Assembly: GCA_958296185.1 (NCBI GenBank)
Contig: CATQIB010000009.1
Span: forward strand, 1 to 64,000
DNA length: 64,000 bases
From: an uncultured Mesonia sp.
GTDB taxonomy: Bacteria; Bacteroidota; Bacteroidia; Flavobacteriales; Flavobacteriaceae
Direction of reading: 5' to 3'
Positions 53,068-61,008 of the stretch are shown one piece after another. Within the stretch, counting starts at the first letter, position 1; every line of letters begins with the position of its first letter. Made by a program: the position numbers and the translations under genes. The notes under the pieces are model-generated. The model made no database searches, was not told where the DNA came from, and worked only from the letters and a program-made list of their open reading frames with translations.

Positions 53068-53229
53068 GAAATGAATGTATATTAAAATTAAAAATTAGTA
53101 AACGTATTTTTACAAGTTGGTAAAGATACTGGTTTATGCTTAGTAAGACTATTGGCACGTTAAAAAGTTTAATTCTTGAACTTTTTTTTCATTTTCTGAT
53201 TTGTATTTAGTCAAGAATTCTGAAATGCT

Positions 53230-53237
53230 TATTTTTG
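53230..53237 (+). promoter_or_regulatory. Candidate -7 box for the crotonase gene
   Basis: TATTTTTG, a perfect TAnnTTTG box, 22 bases before the ATG at 53259. The nearest TTG (53201-53203) is too far. Confidence 0.4.
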
Positions 53238-53258
53238 GAACAATATAAAAATTTAAAA

Positions 53259-54008
53259 ATGGAAGCATACGTAAAGACTAATATACAAGACCAAGTTGCC
53301 ACTATTGAGTTTTTTCATCCGGCACACAATAGTTTACCTGGAGATATCTTATCTCAGTTAGCAAGTAATATAACCCAAGCTGGGGAAAATGACAAAGTTT
53401 TAGTTATCGTAATTAAATCTGGCGGCGACCGTACCTTTTGTGCTGGAGCGAGTTTTACAGAATTAATTAGCATCGCCGATGAAAACGAGGGGGAGAAATT
53501 CTTTATGGGTTTTGCAAATGTAATTAATGCTATGCGTAAATGTCCTAAATTTATCATTGGCCGCGTACAAGGTAAAACTGTAGGCGGTGGTGTTGGACTG
53601 GCAGCAGCTATGGATTATTGCATGGCAACTAAATATGCCGCCATAAAATTAAGCGAGTTGAATATAGGTATAGGGCCATTTGTGGTAGGTCCGGCAGTAG
53701 AACGTAAACTGGGTCTAAGTGGCATGTCTCAAATAGCTATTGATGCTAATTCTTTTTACTCTCCTGAGTGGGCCAAGCAAAAAGGATTATTTACCCAGGT
53801 GTTTGATTCTACCGAAGAATTAGATGAGGCGGTTGTGGCATTTGCTAAAAACCTGTGTAATTATAATCCAGAAGCGGTGAAAGAAATGAAACAAATGTTC
53901 TGGAGAGGTACAGAAGATTGGGATCAATTATTAAATGACCGGGCAAAAATTAGCGGTCGTTTAGTATTATCAGATTTTACAAAACAGAAATTAGAGAAGT
54001 TCAAATAA
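53259..54008 (+). CDS. Enoyl-CoA hydratase/isomerase-family protein (PaaF candidate)
   Basis: A 249-residue crotonase. FCAGASF (CoA site) and GKTVGGGVGLA (oxyanion hole) are present. The first catalytic Glu of hydratases is Gly here (GGGVG), while the second Glu is kept (LSELNIGIGP), a pattern also seen in methylglutaconyl-CoA hydratases. By position it could be the PaaF 2,3-dehydroadipyl-CoA hydratase, for which no other candidate is in the window. Alternatively it works in leucine breakdown. The ATG at 53259 is chosen over the TTG at 53235. Confidence 0.85.
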   Translation: MEAYVKTNIQDQVATIEFFHPAHNSLPGDILSQLASNITQAGENDKVLVIVIKSGGDRTFCAGASFTELISIADENEGEKFFMGFANVINAMRKCPKFIIGRVQGKTVGGGVGLAAAMDYCMATKYAAIKLSELNIGIGPFVVGPAVERKLGLSGMSQIAIDANSFYSPEWAKQKGLFTQVFDSTEELDEAVVAFAKNLCNYNPEAVKEMKQMFWRGTEDWDQLLNDRAKISGRLVLSDFTKQKLEKFK

Positions 54009-54059
54009 ATGCTTTAATCAATTGTAGAGTTTAGCGCCGCTCAAGTACTAAACTTATTA

Positions 54060-54101
54060 TAAAAGCCTTCGCTGCCAAATCGAGGTATGAGAAGGCTTTT
54101 T
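54060..54101 (+). terminator. Terminator after the crotonase gene
   Basis: Stem AAAAGCCTTC / GAAGGCTTTT with a 20-base loop and T run. Confidence 0.75.
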
Positions 54102-54216
54102 AGCAAAAGATTTATTTAATCTTTACGGAAGTATTACTTTAAAAATAAAGGCAATACACTATATTTTAAGTAAGCGGATAGGTAAAAGTAAGGGCTCAGT
54201 CTAATAACAACGAAAT

Positions 54217-54816
54217 ATGATATACAAATTTAAAAGATTTACTCCGGTAGTGCACGAAAGCAGTTTTGTGCATCCGCAAGCTGCGGTAACAGGTAATGTG
54301 ATTATTGGTAAAGATTGCTATATAGGTCCGGGTGCCGCCATTCGGGGCGACTGGGGCGAAATTATTTTAGAAGACGGCGTTAATGTACAAGAAAATTGTA
54401 CAGTGCATATGTTTCCTGGTAAAAGCATTCGATTGAAGAAAGGGGCTCATGTAGGCCACGGAGCCATTATTCACGGAGCTAATTTGGGTGAGAATTGCCT
54501 TATCGGAATGAATTCGGTTATCATGGATGATGCCGAAATAGGAGATGAATGTATTGTTGGCGCAATGGCATTTATCAAAGCTGAAAGCAAAATACCAAAA
54601 CGTAGCTTAGTAGTAGGAAATCCTGCTAAAATACTCAAAACAGTTTCTGATGAAATGATTGCCTGGAAAACGGCCGGCACAAAATTGTACCAAAGACTGC
54701 CTGCAGATTGTCATGAAAGTTTAGAAATCGTTGAGCCTTTAAGAGAAGTTCCTAAAAACAGGCCGGTTCAAGAAAATTTTTATGAAACCCTTCAAGAAAT
54801 GAAAAAACGAGATTAG
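54217..54816 (+). CDS. paaY: PaaY-like hexapeptide-repeat protein (thioesterase / gamma-carbonic-anhydrase fold)
   Basis: A 199-residue left-handed beta-helix protein with hexapeptide repeats through about 10-160 and His residues in GHVGHGAIIHG (via AHVGHGAIIHGA) as metal ligands. The C-terminal REVPKNRPVQENFYETLQEM matches PaaY, which hydrolyses dead-end hydroxyphenylacetyl-CoA species. It is the last paa gene here and ends 4 bases inside the convergent GNAT gene. Confidence 0.92.
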   Translation: MIYKFKRFTPVVHESSFVHPQAAVTGNVIIGKDCYIGPGAAIRGDWGEIILEDGVNVQENCTVHMFPGKSIRLKKGAHVGHGAIIHGANLGENCLIGMNSVIMDDAEIGDECIVGAMAFIKAESKIPKRSLVVGNPAKILKTVSDEMIAWKTAGTKLYQRLPADCHESLEIVEPLREVPKNRPVQENFYETLQEMKKRD

Positions 54817-55379
54817 TGCAAGGCCTTTTTTAAGTAGTAATATTCATGTTCGCCAAGATGAACGGTATGGTCTAATTTAAAACCAAGACGCTCATACAAT
54901 CTTTTTGCCTTTGGGTTTTCTAAATCAACCAAAAGTCCAAGATGTTTAAATGAATAATCTCGAGCATAAGATTCGGCATATTTAATAAGTTCACTTCCAA
55001 TTTTTTGACCGCGGTAATCAGGATCTACACTAATGGCATCTAAATAAAAATGTCCGGCTTGAGTTTCAGGAGTTAGCGTGTTGTTGAAATTGTACTCTTG
55101 AGCGAGGGTGTTGACTAATTGTTTTTGCCATGATTTGTGCTTTTTACCGTCATATGCGATTAAAGCGCCTACTAGCTTATCACCTAAAAAAGCCAAAAAT
55201 GTGTTGCGATAGCTGTACAGGCTATCTTCTTTTTGAAATTCTCGACTTAAAAATTTCTTAGCCTCTTCATTATCCTCTTTTCCTAAGTAATAATAAATAA
55301 GCTCGTCCATGGCTTGTAAAATCAAAATAGAAGTGGCTAAATAGTAATTTGGCGTAGCTTTTTTTATTATGAGAGACAT
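54813..55379 (-). CDS. GNAT-family N-acetyltransferase
   Basis: A 188-residue protein. Acetyl-CoA-binding motif A reads LDAISVDPDYRGQKIGSELI (R/Q-x-x-G-x-G/A form), and LYERLGFKL is motif B. The substrate is unknown. The ATG with complement at 55377-55379 gives MSLIIKKATPNYYL, the natural start; the longer frame is unneeded. Confidence 0.88.
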   Translation of the reverse strand: MSLIIKKATPNYYLATSILILQAMDELIYYYLGKEDNEEAKKFLSREFQKEDSLYSYRNTFLAFLGDKLVGALIAYDGKKHKSWQKQLVNTLAQEYNFNNTLTPETQAGHFYLDAISVDPDYRGQKIGSELIKYAESYARDYSFKHLGLLVDLENPKAKRLYERLGFKLDHTVHLGEHEYYYLKKALH

Positions 55380-55420
55380 AATTATAAGTGTAGACGGTGT
55401 ATTATACGCTGCCAAGGTAA

Positions 55421-55428
55421 TATATTTG
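55421..55428 (+). promoter_or_regulatory. Candidate -7 box for the symporter
   Basis: TATATTTG, perfect TAnnTTTG, 31 bases before the ATG. No TTG at the right distance. Confidence 0.45.
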
Positions 55429-55459
55429 TGCACTTCAAATTGTTTATAAATTGTTAATC

Positions 55460-56623
55460 ATGATAAAAAGAATTCTTAGTAGTCTCCTTTTTAAAGTTAT
55501 AATAGCCATTATTTTAGGTTTATTAATGGGTTTGTTTTTACCCGAATGGGTCAATCGAGGTCTTGAAACCTTTAAACAGTTGTTTAGTCAGTTCCTAGGC
55601 TTTTCGATTCCTTTAATTATTTTAGGTTTAATCATGCCAGCTATTGCGGATCTAGGTAATGGAGCCAGAAAATTACTTTTAACAACAGCCGCTTTGGCCT
55701 ACGGTTCTACTTTGTTTTCAGGTTTTTCTACCTTTTTCGTAGCTTCAAATATTTTTCCCTCCATTATTGAACCACAGAATTTAAATACGGTTGAAGAAAA
55801 CGCGGTAAAGCTTATTCCTTATTTTAGCATAGGAATTCCGCCAGTTCTTGATGTCATGACAGCTCTGGCCCTAGCTTTTCTAATTGGTTTAGGATTGGCA
55901 CCACTGGGAAATTCAAGCTTAAAGCGGATTACTATAGATTTTCAGAAAATTATTATGATGCTTATTGAAAAAGTGATAGTTCCTCTACTGCCATTATTTA
56001 TTTTAAGTATTTTTTCAGCGATAGCTTACAAAGGGCAGGTTGCTTCAGTTTTAGGCGTTTTTGTAAAAATAATAGGGGTGATATTTGTATTACACATTCT
56101 GCTTATGCTGGTTCAATATGTAATTGCTGGTTTATTCACCAAAAAGAATCCAATTAGAGCACTGCTAAATATGATGCCGGCTTACTTCACCGCTTTAGGA
56201 ACACAATCTTCTGCAGCAACTATTCCTGTAACTTTAAAGCAAGTAGAGAAAAACGGAGTGTCGGCTAAGATTGCCAATTTCGTAATTCCCTTAGGGGCAA
56301 CTATTCATTTGGCGGGGAGTACCATGAAAATTGTTGCTTGCGCCATTGCATTAATGCTTATGCAAGGCTTAGATTTTAATTTCGGACTGTTTGCCGGCTT
56401 TATAATGATGCTGGGAATTGCAATGGTGGCGGCACCAGGTGTTCCTGGAGGAGCGATTATGGCAGCAATAGGAATTTTGCAAACCATGCTTGGCTTTGAT
56501 GCAGAAGCCCAAGCTCTAATGATTGCGCTATATATAGCTATGGATAGCTTTGGTACCGCAGCAAACATTACAGGAGACGGCGCTATAGCTATGGTAGTTG
56601 ATAAAATACTGAAGAACTCTTAA
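55460..56623 (+). CDS. Dicarboxylate/amino acid:cation symporter (DAACS)
   Basis: A 387-residue membrane protein with about eight helices. The reentrant-loop signature GTQSSAATIPVTLK (serine-rich HP1) and GTAANITGDGA (HP2) are plain. It imports glutamate, aspartate or C4-dicarboxylates with Na+ or H+. The ATG at 55460 (MIKRILSSLL) is preferred to TTG at 55451. It converges with the DPP11-type gene, which would supply Asp/Glu-containing dipeptides (inference). Confidence 0.95.
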   Translation: MIKRILSSLLFKVIIAIILGLLMGLFLPEWVNRGLETFKQLFSQFLGFSIPLIILGLIMPAIADLGNGARKLLLTTAALAYGSTLFSGFSTFFVASNIFPSIIEPQNLNTVEENAVKLIPYFSIGIPPVLDVMTALALAFLIGLGLAPLGNSSLKRITIDFQKIIMMLIEKVIVPLLPLFILSIFSAIAYKGQVASVLGVFVKIIGVIFVLHILLMLVQYVIAGLFTKKNPIRALLNMMPAYFTALGTQSSAATIPVTLKQVEKNGVSAKIANFVIPLGATIHLAGSTMKIVACAIALMLMQGLDFNFGLFAGFIMMLGIAMVAAPGVPGGAIMAAIGILQTMLGFDAEAQALMIALYIAMDSFGTAANITGDGAIAMVVDKILKNS

Positions 56624-56636
56624 ATTTGATTTAAGA

Positions 56637-58838
56637 TTATAAAAAATAACCCCCGAAATTTTCGGGGGTTATTTTTGTTAGATCAATTTTGTCTAAACCG
56701 AAATAAAGAACGTCTTTTTGACTTTCTTTTCTTTTAGCTTTTTTACGTTTTGGCGTTTGTTTTTTCTTGGGGTGTACCAATTGCATCTCATCTATAAGAT
56801 GCTGAGCATTGGCATATTTGTCAATTATAAATAAAATATAACGCGCATCAACCATTATATTTCTAGAAATAGACGGGTCATAGTAAATATCACTCATTGT
56901 ACCTTCCCAAACACGGTCAAAATTCAAACCTATCAAATTACCGTAGGCATCGATCACGGGGCTACCTGAATTTCCTCCAGTAGTGTGGTTGGTGCCTATG
57001 AAATTTACGGGTAATTTACCGTTTTCGGCATATTGTCCATAATCTTTAGCTTCGTATAAGTCGATAAGTTTTTGGGGTACATCAAATTCATAATCATCTT
57101 TTACATATTTCTCCATTACTCCTTCTAAATGGGTAACAGGCTCATAGTAAACCGCATCTTTAGGACTATAGCCTTTCACTTGACCGTAAGTTACACGAAG
57201 GGTTCCATTGGCATTAGGGAAGATTCTAGCTTCTTTAGGGCTGGTTTCAACAATTGCCTTCATATACTCTGCTTGTAAGGCATCTATTTCTAAACGCATA
57301 TTACGGTAAGCTGGTAATACTTCACTATAAAATGCAATGGCATTATTTTTCACAAAATCATAGCCAGGGTCTGCTTGCAGTCTTTTCAAAACTTCTTCTG
57401 AATCTCCCTCTAAAAGCGCAGCTAGTTTATCATATTCGGTTAAAGCCGATTGAGAATAAATTTGCTGGGTTAATTTATCTAGGTTAAGATTTTCGTAAAC
57501 ATCGGGTAAAAATTCTTTAGGCATTTCTTCGGCATAAAAGGCAATCACCTTTTCAAAAACTTTTTCATCTACTTTTTGACTATAATCTTTGTATGCCGAC
57601 TGAGTATCTTTTAAAAAGTTATTTTTTCTATCGTTAAAAGATTGTTCTCCTCTAAAATTATAAACCTGCTCAAGCTGATAAAGTTGAAAGCCTGTACGCA
57701 AAAGTTCTACGTTTCTTAAAAAAGCTTCAGAAAATAGATTGTAAGCCAAATCATAATCTTTAAAATCGGCGTAAGCTTCTTCAAAGTCATTTAATATATG
57801 GCCGTATTCATCTTTTAGCCCTTTTTGCGCTAGAGTTTGAGTAAATTGGTCTTCAAGATTCCTTTTAATACCAACCGCATCGGTTTTAGTTAAGCCTTGG
57901 CTCTCACCAATCCACTTTTTATAATAATTGGCAATACGAGCATATTTAGAGGCATATTTAATTTTTATTTCTTGGTCTTTTCGCATAAATGCATCCTGCT
58001 CTTTAAGCGCCACCTCGCGAATTCCAATTCGAGCCGGATTGATGGTCTCAATCAATTGTTCTACTGCTACAGCCGGTAAGTACTCGTCGGTGGTACCAGG
58101 ATAGCCAAAAACCATAGTGAAATCGTTTTCTTCAACACCGTCTAAGCTAACCGGTAAAAAATGTTTTGGCGTGTAGGGGACGTTGTCCTTACTGTATTCT
58201 GCAGGCTTATTGTCTTTATTGGCGTAAATCCTAAAAAGAGCAAAATCGCCAGTATGTCTAGGCCACATCCAGTTGTCTGTATCTGATCCAAATTTACCTA
58301 TTGAAGAAGGAGGAGCACCCACTAAACGGATGTCTTTAAATGTTTCTACCCTAAAAAGCATAAATTGATTACCGTCATAAAAAGTGCTTACACGGTTAGT
58401 TTGCCAAGCCTCTTTGGGTGAATTATTTACAACGTCTTGTTTGTTCTTTTCAATTATTTGTTGTCTCTCTTCCTCGTTAGAAGCTTCTTGAGTGCCCGCT
58501 AGTACTTGGTCGGTAACATCAGAAATTTCAACGATAAAGGTAACGGTCATTCCAGGATTAGGCAGCTCTTCTTTAAAATTCTTTGCCCAAAATCCATCGG
58601 CTAAATAGTCGTTTTCAACACTTGAATGTGACTGAATTTGCCCATAACCGCAGTGGTGGTTGGTAAGCAATAAGCCTTTAGGCGAAATAACCTCAGAGGT
58701 ACAACCGCCGTTAAAGTGCGGAACAGCATCTTTTAAACTACTATTGTTAACACTGTAAATGTCTTCAGCACTCATTTTCATGCCTAAGTTTTGCATCTCG
58801 CTTTCATTCATTCCTTCTAACAAAGAGGGAATCCACAT
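56637..58838 (-). CDS. S46-family dipeptidyl-peptidase, DPP11 type, with a disrupted signal peptide
   Basis: A 733-residue frame from an internal ATG. The catalytic His is in LTNHHCGYG and Ser in TTGGNSGSP. Arg stands 18 residues after that Ser (LNFDR), the Arg673 position that gives DPP11 its Asp/Glu P1 preference. The upstream signal peptide is out of frame (see 58839-58903), so the enzyme as read is not exported. The C-terminus runs 45 residues past the usual end (after MQLV), first a Lys/Arg-rich stretch, then through the terminator stem. The gene is probably damaged, or the sequence has errors. Confidence 0.85.
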   Translation of the reverse strand: MWIPSLLEGMNESEMQNLGMKMSAEDIYSVNNSSLKDAVPHFNGGCTSEVISPKGLLLTNHHCGYGQIQSHSSVENDYLADGFWAKNFKEELPNPGMTVTFIVEISDVTDQVLAGTQEASNEEERQQIIEKNKQDVVNNSPKEAWQTNRVSTFYDGNQFMLFRVETFKDIRLVGAPPSSIGKFGSDTDNWMWPRHTGDFALFRIYANKDNKPAEYSKDNVPYTPKHFLPVSLDGVEENDFTMVFGYPGTTDEYLPAVAVEQLIETINPARIGIREVALKEQDAFMRKDQEIKIKYASKYARIANYYKKWIGESQGLTKTDAVGIKRNLEDQFTQTLAQKGLKDEYGHILNDFEEAYADFKDYDLAYNLFSEAFLRNVELLRTGFQLYQLEQVYNFRGEQSFNDRKNNFLKDTQSAYKDYSQKVDEKVFEKVIAFYAEEMPKEFLPDVYENLNLDKLTQQIYSQSALTEYDKLAALLEGDSEEVLKRLQADPGYDFVKNNAIAFYSEVLPAYRNMRLEIDALQAEYMKAIVETSPKEARIFPNANGTLRVTYGQVKGYSPKDAVYYEPVTHLEGVMEKYVKDDYEFDVPQKLIDLYEAKDYGQYAENGKLPVNFIGTNHTTGGNSGSPVIDAYGNLIGLNFDRVWEGTMSDIYYDPSISRNIMVDARYILFIIDKYANAQHLIDEMQLVHPKKKQTPKRKKAKRKESQKDVLYFGLDKIDLTKITPENFGGYFL
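56640..56677. terminator. Bidirectional terminator inside the DPP11 tail
   Basis: Stem AAAATAACCCCCGAAA / TTTCGGGGGTTATTTT with T run. Serves the symporter; on the other strand it lies inside the extended DPP11 reading frame. Confidence 0.88.
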
Positions 58839-58903
58839 TCCGCCCTGTTGAGAAAATACAGGGAAAGCGAGTAAAAGATAAATAACCTAATAAGTTTCTT
58901 CAT
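58839..58903 (-). pseudogene. Frameshifted signal-peptide start of the DPP11-type gene
   Basis: The ATG with complement at 58901-58903 starts MKKLI, then continues out of frame. In the frame of the peptidase the upstream sequence reads VIYLLLAFPVFSQQ followed by GGMW, a clear signal peptide core and cleavage site, but with a TAG just before it. Adding one base near 58887-58888 would join the two into a normal signal peptide. The 269 bases beyond, up to the E2 gene, hold only short repeats and the site at 59115-59148. Confidence 0.75.
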
Positions 58904-59114
58904 AGTAATGGTATTATAATTTATGGTATAATAAATACACGATTTCTTGGGTTGCAAAATACTAAAAATACTTCAGTTATTCTCATGCTAAAAATGCTTA
59001 AAGTGCCATTTCTCTAGAGGTCGTGCTCTTTGGTTCGATTAATTTCAACCAATTATGTTGTTGGCATTTATTAAATCGATACAAAAAAATGATTAAACTA
59101 TATTTATGGCTGGT

Positions 59115-59148
59115 ATTGCTAGGCTAAAATGTTATTTTTGTTAGCAAT
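59115..59148 (+). promoter_or_regulatory. Inverted repeat flanking the E2 -7 box
   Basis: Arms ATTGCTA (59115-59121) and TAGCAAT (59142-59148) flank a perfect -7 box TATTTTTG (59133-59140). The only TTG (59116-59118) is 14 bases away, short for a -33 element. Possible operator site. Confidence 0.4.
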
Positions 59149-59172
59149 GTAAAAAACATACACAGACCATTT

Positions 59173-60471
59173 ATGTCAAGTATAGAATTTAAACTGCCCA
59201 AAATGGGCGAAAGTATTTCTGAGGGTACCATTATCAATTGGTTGGTTAAAGAAGGAGATGCTATTGAGCAAGACCAAATAATCTTAGAAGTAGCCACAGA
59301 TAAAGTAGACTCTGAAGTTCCGGCACCTGCATCGGGTGTAATCACAAAAATCTTAGCACAAGTTGATGAGGTAGTAAAAGTTGGTGAGGTAATTGCAAAA
59401 ATTGACGTGTCAAAAGACCAAGCGGCACCGGCGAAAAAAGCTTCCGCGGAAGCGAAAAAAGAATCGCCCAAACCAGTAAAGCCACAAGCATCGAAGAAAA
59501 AGCCGGCGGCAACTTCAACTTCGCAAAGTTATACGCTAAATAAAAATAAGAACACTTACATCTCACCGCTGATTGAAAATATAGCTTTAGATTACCATAT
59601 AAGTTATGAAGAATTGGCGCGAATACCGGCCACTGGGCATGATGGGCGTTTGCGCAAAAGCGATGTTTTTAAATATTTAGAGGAAGGAAGACCTGCACAG
59701 TTTGCCCAGCCTGTGCCCGAGGTTGGCGGTTTTCAGGTACCCGATTTGAAACTTGATAAAGGCAAAGGCGAAATCATAGAAATGGACCGTATGCGTCAAA
59801 TGATTGCCGATCATATGGTGTATTCTAAACATACTTCGCCTCACGTTACCGCATACGTTGAAGCCGATTTAACCCAAATGGTAAATTGGCGCAACGCCAA
59901 TAAAAAAGCTTTTCAAGATAAATATGGGCAAAGGCTCACCTTTACCCCCTTGTTCGTAGAGGCGGTAGCCAAGGCTGTGAAGGATTTTCCTATGATAAAT
60001 GTTAGTGTAGACGGTAAAAATATCATTAAAAAAGATGAAATTAATATAGGAATGGCAACAGCATTACCTAGCGGAAATTTAATTGTTCCTGTAGTTAAAG
60101 ATGCCGATAAAAAAGATTTGCCTACTATTGCTGCCGAAGTAAATGCATTAGCCGAGAAAGCCAGAAATAACAAACTAAAACACGAAGAAACCAGCGGTAG
60201 TACTTTTACAATTTCTAATGTAGGTACTTTTGGTAGTTTAATGGGAACCCCAATTATCAATCAGCCTGAAGTGGCTATTCTGGCAACGGGAATTATCAAA
60301 AAAAGAGCAGAGGTGATAGAATATGATGAAGAAGATAAAATAGAGATTAGAAGTATGATGTACTTGTCGCTTTCTTTTGATCATCGTGTAGTAGATGGTT
60401 TCCTTGGCGGAAGTTTTTTAAGAAGAGTAGCAGATTATTTTGAAGATTTTAATGAGGAAAGAACGGTTTGA
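59173..60471 (+). CDS. 2-oxo acid dehydrogenase E2 component (dihydrolipoamide acyltransferase)
   Basis: A 432-residue protein. One lipoyl domain (1-78, lipoyl Lys in EVATDKVDSEVPAP, about residue 43), a linker rich in Ala, Lys and Pro, a peripheral-subunit-binding domain (about 128-170, YISPLIENIAL), and a catalytic domain ending with SLSFDHRVVDG. The E1 gene downstream shows which complex it serves: most likely the branched-chain 2-oxo acid dehydrogenase, since pyruvate and 2-oxoglutarate E2s usually differ, but the substrate is not certain. Confidence 0.92.
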   Translation: MSSIEFKLPKMGESISEGTIINWLVKEGDAIEQDQIILEVATDKVDSEVPAPASGVITKILAQVDEVVKVGEVIAKIDVSKDQAAPAKKASAEAKKESPKPVKPQASKKKPAATSTSQSYTLNKNKNTYISPLIENIALDYHISYEELARIPATGHDGRLRKSDVFKYLEEGRPAQFAQPVPEVGGFQVPDLKLDKGKGEIIEMDRMRQMIADHMVYSKHTSPHVTAYVEADLTQMVNWRNANKKAFQDKYGQRLTFTPLFVEAVAKAVKDFPMINVSVDGKNIIKKDEINIGMATALPSGNLIVPVVKDADKKDLPTIAAEVNALAEKARNNKLKHEETSGSTFTISNVGTFGSLMGTPIINQPEVAILATGIIKKRAEVIEYDEEDKIEIRSMMYLSLSFDHRVVDGFLGGSFLRRVADYFEDFNEERTV

Positions 60472-60506
60472 GACAAGATGGTTTGAACTAGAACTAAGTA
60501 AATATA

Positions 60507-60989
60507 TCACGCAAAGGCGCAAAATGAGCTACGCAAAGAACGCAAAAAATATAAATAAAATACAAGTTTGACAGAAAATGAACTATCACATAATATTATT
60601 GGGACGGCTTTAGAGATGCATAAAAATCTGGGGCCAGGTTTATTAGAGTCCACTTACGAAAGTGCTCTGGCTTATGATTTGAAAGAAGCTGGTTTAAATG
60701 TAGAGCAACAAGTAGCAATGCCTTTTGTTTATAAAGAAATGAAAATGAATGTAGGGTACCGGTTAGATTTGGTTATTAATAATAAGATAGTTATTGAGAT
60801 TAAATCAGTTGAAAATCTTGCTCCCGTTCATTTTGCTCAAACATTGACCTATCTAAGGCTATCGAATATGAAATTGGGTTTATTGATTAACTTCAATACT
60901 AAATTACTAAAAAATGGAATTCACAGAGTTGTAAATAATTTATAATAATACTTAGCGAGCTTTGCGAAAATCTTTGCGGCTTTGCGTGA
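60507..60989 (+). mobile_element. 483-bp GxxExxY cassette with CGCAAAG-type terminal inverted repeats
   Basis: Left end (60507-60546) and right end (60951-60989, reverse-complemented) both start TCACGCAAAG, then xCGCAAA, a further CGCAAAG and CGCxAA. Only the GxxExxY gene lies between them. No transposase, and no clear target duplication in the AT-rich flanks. It separates the E2 and E1 genes, which would otherwise be about 56 bases apart. Confidence 0.65.
60568..60945 (+). CDS. GxxExxY-family protein (PD-(D/E)XK-like fold)
   Basis: A 125-residue protein. The name-giving motif is GPGLLESTYE (about 21-30). A nuclease-like core follows: YRLDLVINNKIVIEIKSVE, with Asp and E-x-K spaced as in PD-(D/E)XK enzymes. 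The function is unknown. The start is TTG at 60568 (MTENELSHNIIG), matching the usual family length; no ATG is in frame near it. It is the cargo of the 60507-60989 cassette. Confidence 0.88.
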   Translation: MTENELSHNIIGTALEMHKNLGPGLLESTYESALAYDLKEAGLNVEQQVAMPFVYKEMKMNVGYRLDLVINNKIVIEIKSVENLAPVHFAQTLTYLRLSNMKLGLLINFNTKLLKNGIHRVVNNL

Positions 60990-61008
60990 AATAAAATAAT
61001 TGATTATA

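Noticed and set aside
54119-54130. TCTTTACGGA upstream of paaY matches the left arm of the paaZ palindrome
   Set aside because: Only ten bases and no second arm; not enough to call a shared site.
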